From Arthrinium phaeospermum (Eukaryota; Ascomycota; Sordariomycetes; Amphisphaeriales; Apiosporaceae): DNA of 64,000 nucleotides. The notes below the pieces were generated by a model, which ran no database searches, was not told the DNA's origin, and saw only the letters and a list, made by a program, of their open reading frames with translations. Of the stretch, positions 60,531-64,000 are shown piece by piece (position 1 is the first letter of the stretch; each line of letters begins with the position of its first letter). Position numbers and translations under genes: made by a program. Location: assembly GCA_006503535.1 (NCBI GenBank), contig QYRS01000010.1, positions 992,001 through 1,056,000 of the forward strand. Direction: 5' to 3'.

Positions 60531-62565
60531 ATGGCCGACTCCGGGTCCGGGTCGGACTATGACTACACCGAGGATACCATGTATGAGGGCGGCCTCCCTG
60601 TGATCGACCAATTCACGCGGGAGGAACAGATCGAGAAGGCGCGCGAGAGAGCGGAGGCGCGGCGAGCGCGGTACGAGCGCGACGAGCAGCGGCGGAGGCG
60701 GCTCCGGCGCGACGCCCTCATCAGCCGCTTCGAGCGGAAGCGGCAGACGACCAACTGGCAGTACGATCTGCGGGTCGCCCGGCTGCACCACGAAGTCCTC
60801 GACTACTTCGAGTGGCGGCACCGCTTCCGCTACATAAAGACGATGCGCGGCGTGCGGCCCAATCGCGGCGGCGGCGGCGTCAGCCTGTTCGCCGAGATCG
60901 AGGGCAACCTCGGCGGCCTCGGTGGCGAGAAGCGCCGCGTCGCCGTCAAATACGGAATGTTGCCTCAGCGACTGTACGACGAGATGTACTGGCTGCAGCT
61001 TTTCGGCAAGCTGGAGCATGTGGTCGACGCGGTCCACCTGGGCGACGAGGAGGAGAGGAGATACCTAGATATGATAGAGCAAGCAAGATTAGAGGCAGAA
61101 AGGGAAGAGGGGACGGAGGATGAGGAGGACGACGAGGAAAATTATGTGATACTCGATCCAGAGCCGACAGAAGACGTCGACGACCCGGGACAAGGCGCGG
61201 TAGATCCAATAGAACAAACCGCAGACGAGTCGGCCTCCGCGTTTTGGGACTCCATACTGAACAACTCCTTCTGGAACCTGAATCCGGTAGTGCTCGACCA
61301 ACACGAACCCTCTTTAGTAAACCCGCCGTCGCGGCCAACGATCGTCCTCGAATACATGGAATCGGGCAACCTCCACGAATTCCGGAAGAGGATGCGAGAG
61401 GCGGGCGTAAACCCTCCCAACCGGTTTCTCTGGCGGGTGCTACGATGCTGTAAGTCGATACCAGTTATTTGTGTCTGCCTTGCCACTGGAGCCACTGGAG
61501 CTGAGCCCCTGACTGACATAATATTACGAAATCGCTAGTAATGCGCGCCTGCGCCGCCATGGCCTGGTACGAGCACTACGACATGGGTGAACGGGGACGT
61601 GAATATACAATCGACTGGGAAGAACCAGAAAATGTAGCCCACGGATCTCTCGACCTGTCACACCTTCTCATCGGCGCCCTCACGCCCAACGACATCGACC
61701 ACGGACTTACACCGGTGGTCAAGATGTGCAGCTTTGGGGAGACCGAAAATCTGCCAGACAACAGTCGTGGATTGAGGCAAAACCAATACGCCATTGGCAG
61801 AGTAAGACGCACGAACCCTCCCCTCTCTCTTCCATTCTCCCCTTTTGCCACCCCGTAAGACAGATAATAACCTGGGTTGGCTCACATGACGATTTCGCGC
61901 GTTGCATGTAGATCATCCAAACCCTCGCACTACCCGCCAGCCTGACGGCCGACCGAGAAGCCGACGGGCTATTACCACTCGATCTCGGCAGGACGGAGTT
62001 CACCCCGGGACAGTCCATCGAGTCCTGCATCCACGACGAATTCATCACCGCCCCGCACGTGAGCTTCGAGCTCAAGGACTTCGTCACCTTCCTGATGGCC
62101 GCCAACGCAGAGGACATGTGGCCGCTGGACCGGCTGCTGCAGGAGACCGTCCGGCTCAGCAGCCGGACGGCCGAGCAGGACTTCGAGGGCCAAGAGGTGC
62201 CCCCGGCCGAGACGAACGAGGCCATCGCCCAGTTCGTCCAGGACTACATGTTCAACGCCTCCGCCAACCCGCCGCCCCTGGGGACAGCAAGTGGCGCCGA
62301 CGATACCTCGGAGCAGGGCCCGTTGACCGGGATATTTGAGAGAACCTTCGGCGGCTTTTTCGGGACTGGTAGAAACCGGGGAGCGGATGATTTCGACCCG
62401 GCATCCTTCGAAATACCCGATCTACCCGTACAGCCACGGCCACCTGGTTTTGTCCCACCGAACCCAGATCGAGACGCTCGCCTCATCAGAAGAAATATCA
62501 ATTGGCCCGACCTAGATCGTAAAAGGAGAAGACGGCGAGAAGCTCGTCCTAGGAGGCAGGCTTGA
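60531..62565 (+). CDS. Kinase-like protein lacking catalytic residues (probable pseudokinase)
   Basis: Exons 60531-61449, 61539-61801 and 61912-62565 join to 611 aa. A kinase-like fold is suggested by RRVAVKYG (Lys about 140, where the ATP-binding Lys would be), a hinge-like PTIVLEYMESGNLHEFRKRM, and a C-lobe segment SLDLSHLLIGALTPNDIDHG, then PVVKMCSFGE. The Asp of the catalytic loop is kept (about 345), but the Mg-binding Asn of HRDxxxxN is Leu, and DFG reads SFG (Ser about 371). The N-terminus is highly charged with Arg/Glu repeats that could form a coiled coil. After the kinase-like part there is an acidic region and a basic tail ending RRRRREARPRRQA. I do not know its partner or role; catalytic activity is unlikely. 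Confidence 0.75.
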
Positions 62566-62963
62566 GATTGGCGACGCTGTATCTTATTGGTATTATAACA
62601 ACATAAAGACAGTAATTAGAATTAGTTATTATTTATACGTTTTCAATCAATTAAATTGCGCTAAATATGCTTGAAGGAATAATGAGGTCTTGATGAGGTT
62701 AGAGATGTGTGCATTTTAACTCAAGGAGCCCCTCGCGGTTGTCCCGTTAAAATGCACATTAGCTGGGAACACCAGTAGTCACCCATAACAGGTCATCGTT
62801 TCTCAACCCCCATTGGTACATTAAACCTCTTACTTTTCGAAGAGGCTTGACCGGGTTGTTTTCGCAAGGGCTTGCCGCCAAACAAAACTACACGTACTTA
62901 ACTAGCAACCCACTCGAGCCAAGCTTGCATCTTTTTAGAAGCAAGAAATACAGAAACAACAGG
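62566..62963. other. Intergenic region with inverted repeat
   Basis: About 400 AT-rich bases between the pseudokinase and the NTF2-like gene, in tandem orientation. It contains the 13-base inverted repeat listed separately. Confidence 0.45.
62708..62758. repeat. 13-bp perfect inverted repeat with 25-base spacer
   Basis: TGTGCATTTTAAC at 62708-62720 is matched by GTTAAAATGCACA at 62746-62758. The arms are perfect complements, giving a possible hairpin, with a GC-rich spacer between them. It might be a remnant of a small inverted-repeat element or a transcript-end hairpin. It lies in AT-rich DNA between two genes. Confidence 0.6.
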
Positions 62964-63542
62964 ATGACTTCCCATTCCGTTCAGAAGAGCCACGCAGATA
63001 CCGCGGAGGGGGTGCCAAGCGCAGACCGCAGCTCCATTCTGCGAAGTCGTGCGCATGCCTTCTGCCAGGCCCTCATCTCGCCCCCTTCACCGAAAGAGCT
63101 CCTCTCCGAGTTCTTCATTCCGGACCAGTCGGAAGACGGTAGCTCTCGGCCCGCCATCCACGAACACGGCCCGGCATGGGCGACGAAAACCTTACCGTTT
63201 CTGGGGAAGAGCTTCACGGGCCGACCGGCGTGCGAGGAGTACTTCGCCGTGCTCGGCGACACGCTCAAGATGCACCTGCGCCGCGAGGACAGCTTTCCGG
63301 GCCCCGAGGGGTTCGTGGTGGACGAGGCGCAGAACCGGGTCTGCGTCGTGGGCAAGGGCCGATTCGAGAGCGTCCGGACGGGCCGCAGCTGGGACGAGCA
63401 GTTTGCGTACGTGCTGAGCGGGTGGGATGGGCAAGGGAGGAAGTTGGGGCGCTGGGATATCTGGGCCGATCCCCTCAGTGCGTGGGCCGCGGTGTCAGAG
63501 GACGACGTGGATGGGTGGAAAAGGGGGGAGCATAGGCAGTAA
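62964..63542 (+). CDS. NTF2/SnoaL-like fold protein, function unknown
   Basis: A single exon of 192 aa from the ATG at 62964 (upstream codons in the same frame lack an ATG). The sequence resembles the small cone-shaped NTF2/SnoaL-like fold: a helix region (RSRAHAFCQALISPPSPKEL), then strand and loop FFIPDQSEDGSSRPAIHEHG, WATKTLPFLGKSFTGRPACE (which matches the usual GPEACREYF-like step), CVVGKGRFESVRTGRSWDEQ, FAYVLSGWDGQGRKLGRWDIW and a final WADPLSAWAAVSE. Such proteins include isomerases, dehydratases and scaffold proteins, and nothing here tells which. No signal peptide or membrane segment. Confidence 0.65.
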   Translation: MTSHSVQKSHADTAEGVPSADRSSILRSRAHAFCQALISPPSPKELLSEFFIPDQSEDGSSRPAIHEHGPAWATKTLPFLGKSFTGRPACEEYFAVLGDTLKMHLRREDSFPGPEGFVVDEAQNRVCVVGKGRFESVRTGRSWDEQFAYVLSGWDGQGRKLGRWDIWADPLSAWAAVSEDDVDGWKRGEHRQ

Positions 63543-64000
63543 TAACATATGGACTTGGTTAAAGGGGCTGCAATGACGACGACTGTTCATCTTCTACCTG
63601 CGATCCGCCCAGAAGCGACGAGGAAGCACCTTGTTTCTCTCTACTCCCTACGTTCATATAATCTCGGCTTTATTAATTCAATGCCAGAGATGGAGATCTC
63701 TGAGAAATCGCAACCAGAGCTTGTGGTTGCCATTTCGATGTTTAAGTCGGGGGTCGTAAACTTGGAAGTTGACAGCCAGCACACCAATGGCAGTGGATAC
63801 CGGGGTGCACTAACAGCTAATAAGAGTCACGTTCCCTTGTTCGGCAGAGCCTATCATTAAAGTCGGTATCGGCGGCTCGTTGGACCGTGGCCGCCACGCA
63901 CTCTGAACCCCACCATTGACTGTGTCTATGCAGCTGAGATCGAGAACTGCCTAATTAACGGTGAACTTTCCTGGAGGAAGAAAAAAATTGCATCCTCATT
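63543..64000. other. Terminal stretch, no complete gene seen
   Basis: The final 460 bases hold only a short frame with no recognisable motif and the 3' side of the NTF2-like gene. A gene beginning beyond the window cannot be excluded. Confidence 0.4.

Overview
The window is nuclear DNA of a filamentous ascomycete (Pezizomycotina, most likely a Sordariomycete). Genes carry many short GT-AG introns of about 45-250 bases, GC content is moderate, and the NADP-glutamate dehydrogenase, Tom40, Tom7, Urm1 and DRG-type GTPase read like filamentous-fungal orthologues. I assign no genus. I find 22 gene loci: 21 apparently protein-coding (two with an apparent one-base frameshift) and one clear pseudogene. 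Gene limits come from conserved protein motifs joined across phase-consistent introns. I see no tRNA, rRNA, CRISPR array or intact transposon.

Layout. 0.4-6 kb: a ubiquitin-specific protease ending in a CaaX box, convergent with a 6-phosphofructo-2-kinase whose bisphosphatase half lacks its catalytic histidine. 7.7-12.7 kb: TOM40, then URM1 in three exons. 15-17 kb: an Azf1-type four-finger C2H2 factor, followed by about 11.8 kb with no recognisable gene. 28.8-33.5 kb: splicing factor SF3b subunit 4 (HSH49) divergent from TOM7 (53 aa in five exons), a FAD/folate-type mitochondrial carrier with a 5' frameshift, and a 346-aa protein I cannot identify. 35-42 kb: an atypical short-chain dehydrogenase, a hotdog thioesterase, and a 1377-aa fusion of a cholesterol-oxidase-like GMC flavoenzyme with an alpha/beta-hydrolase that has Cys in place of the nucleophile Ser. 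45-49 kb: NADP-glutamate dehydrogenase and a decayed sulfotransferase. 49.9-58.3 kb: RBG1/DRG GTPase, SPO12, an acyl-CoA dehydrogenase, CWC2 and the urease chaperone UreF. 58.7-63.5 kb: CUT12 with a one-base frameshift, a pseudokinase, and an NTF2/SnoaL-like protein.

Most genes are housekeeping: mitochondrial import (TOM40, TOM7), splicing (HSH49, CWC2), ubiquitin-like modification (USP, URM1), nitrogen metabolism (GDH, UreF), translation-linked GTPase and cell cycle (SPO12, CUT12). The part most like an accessory locus is 35-42 kb, where three enzymes suited to hydroxylated or acyl substrates sit together; calling it a pathway is inference. I see no clearly new multi-gene system. The observations most worth a second look are the Cys-nucleophile flavoenzyme-hydrolase fusion, the pseudokinase, the prenylation-type protease, the decayed sulfotransferase and the large gene-free region beside the zinc-finger gene.
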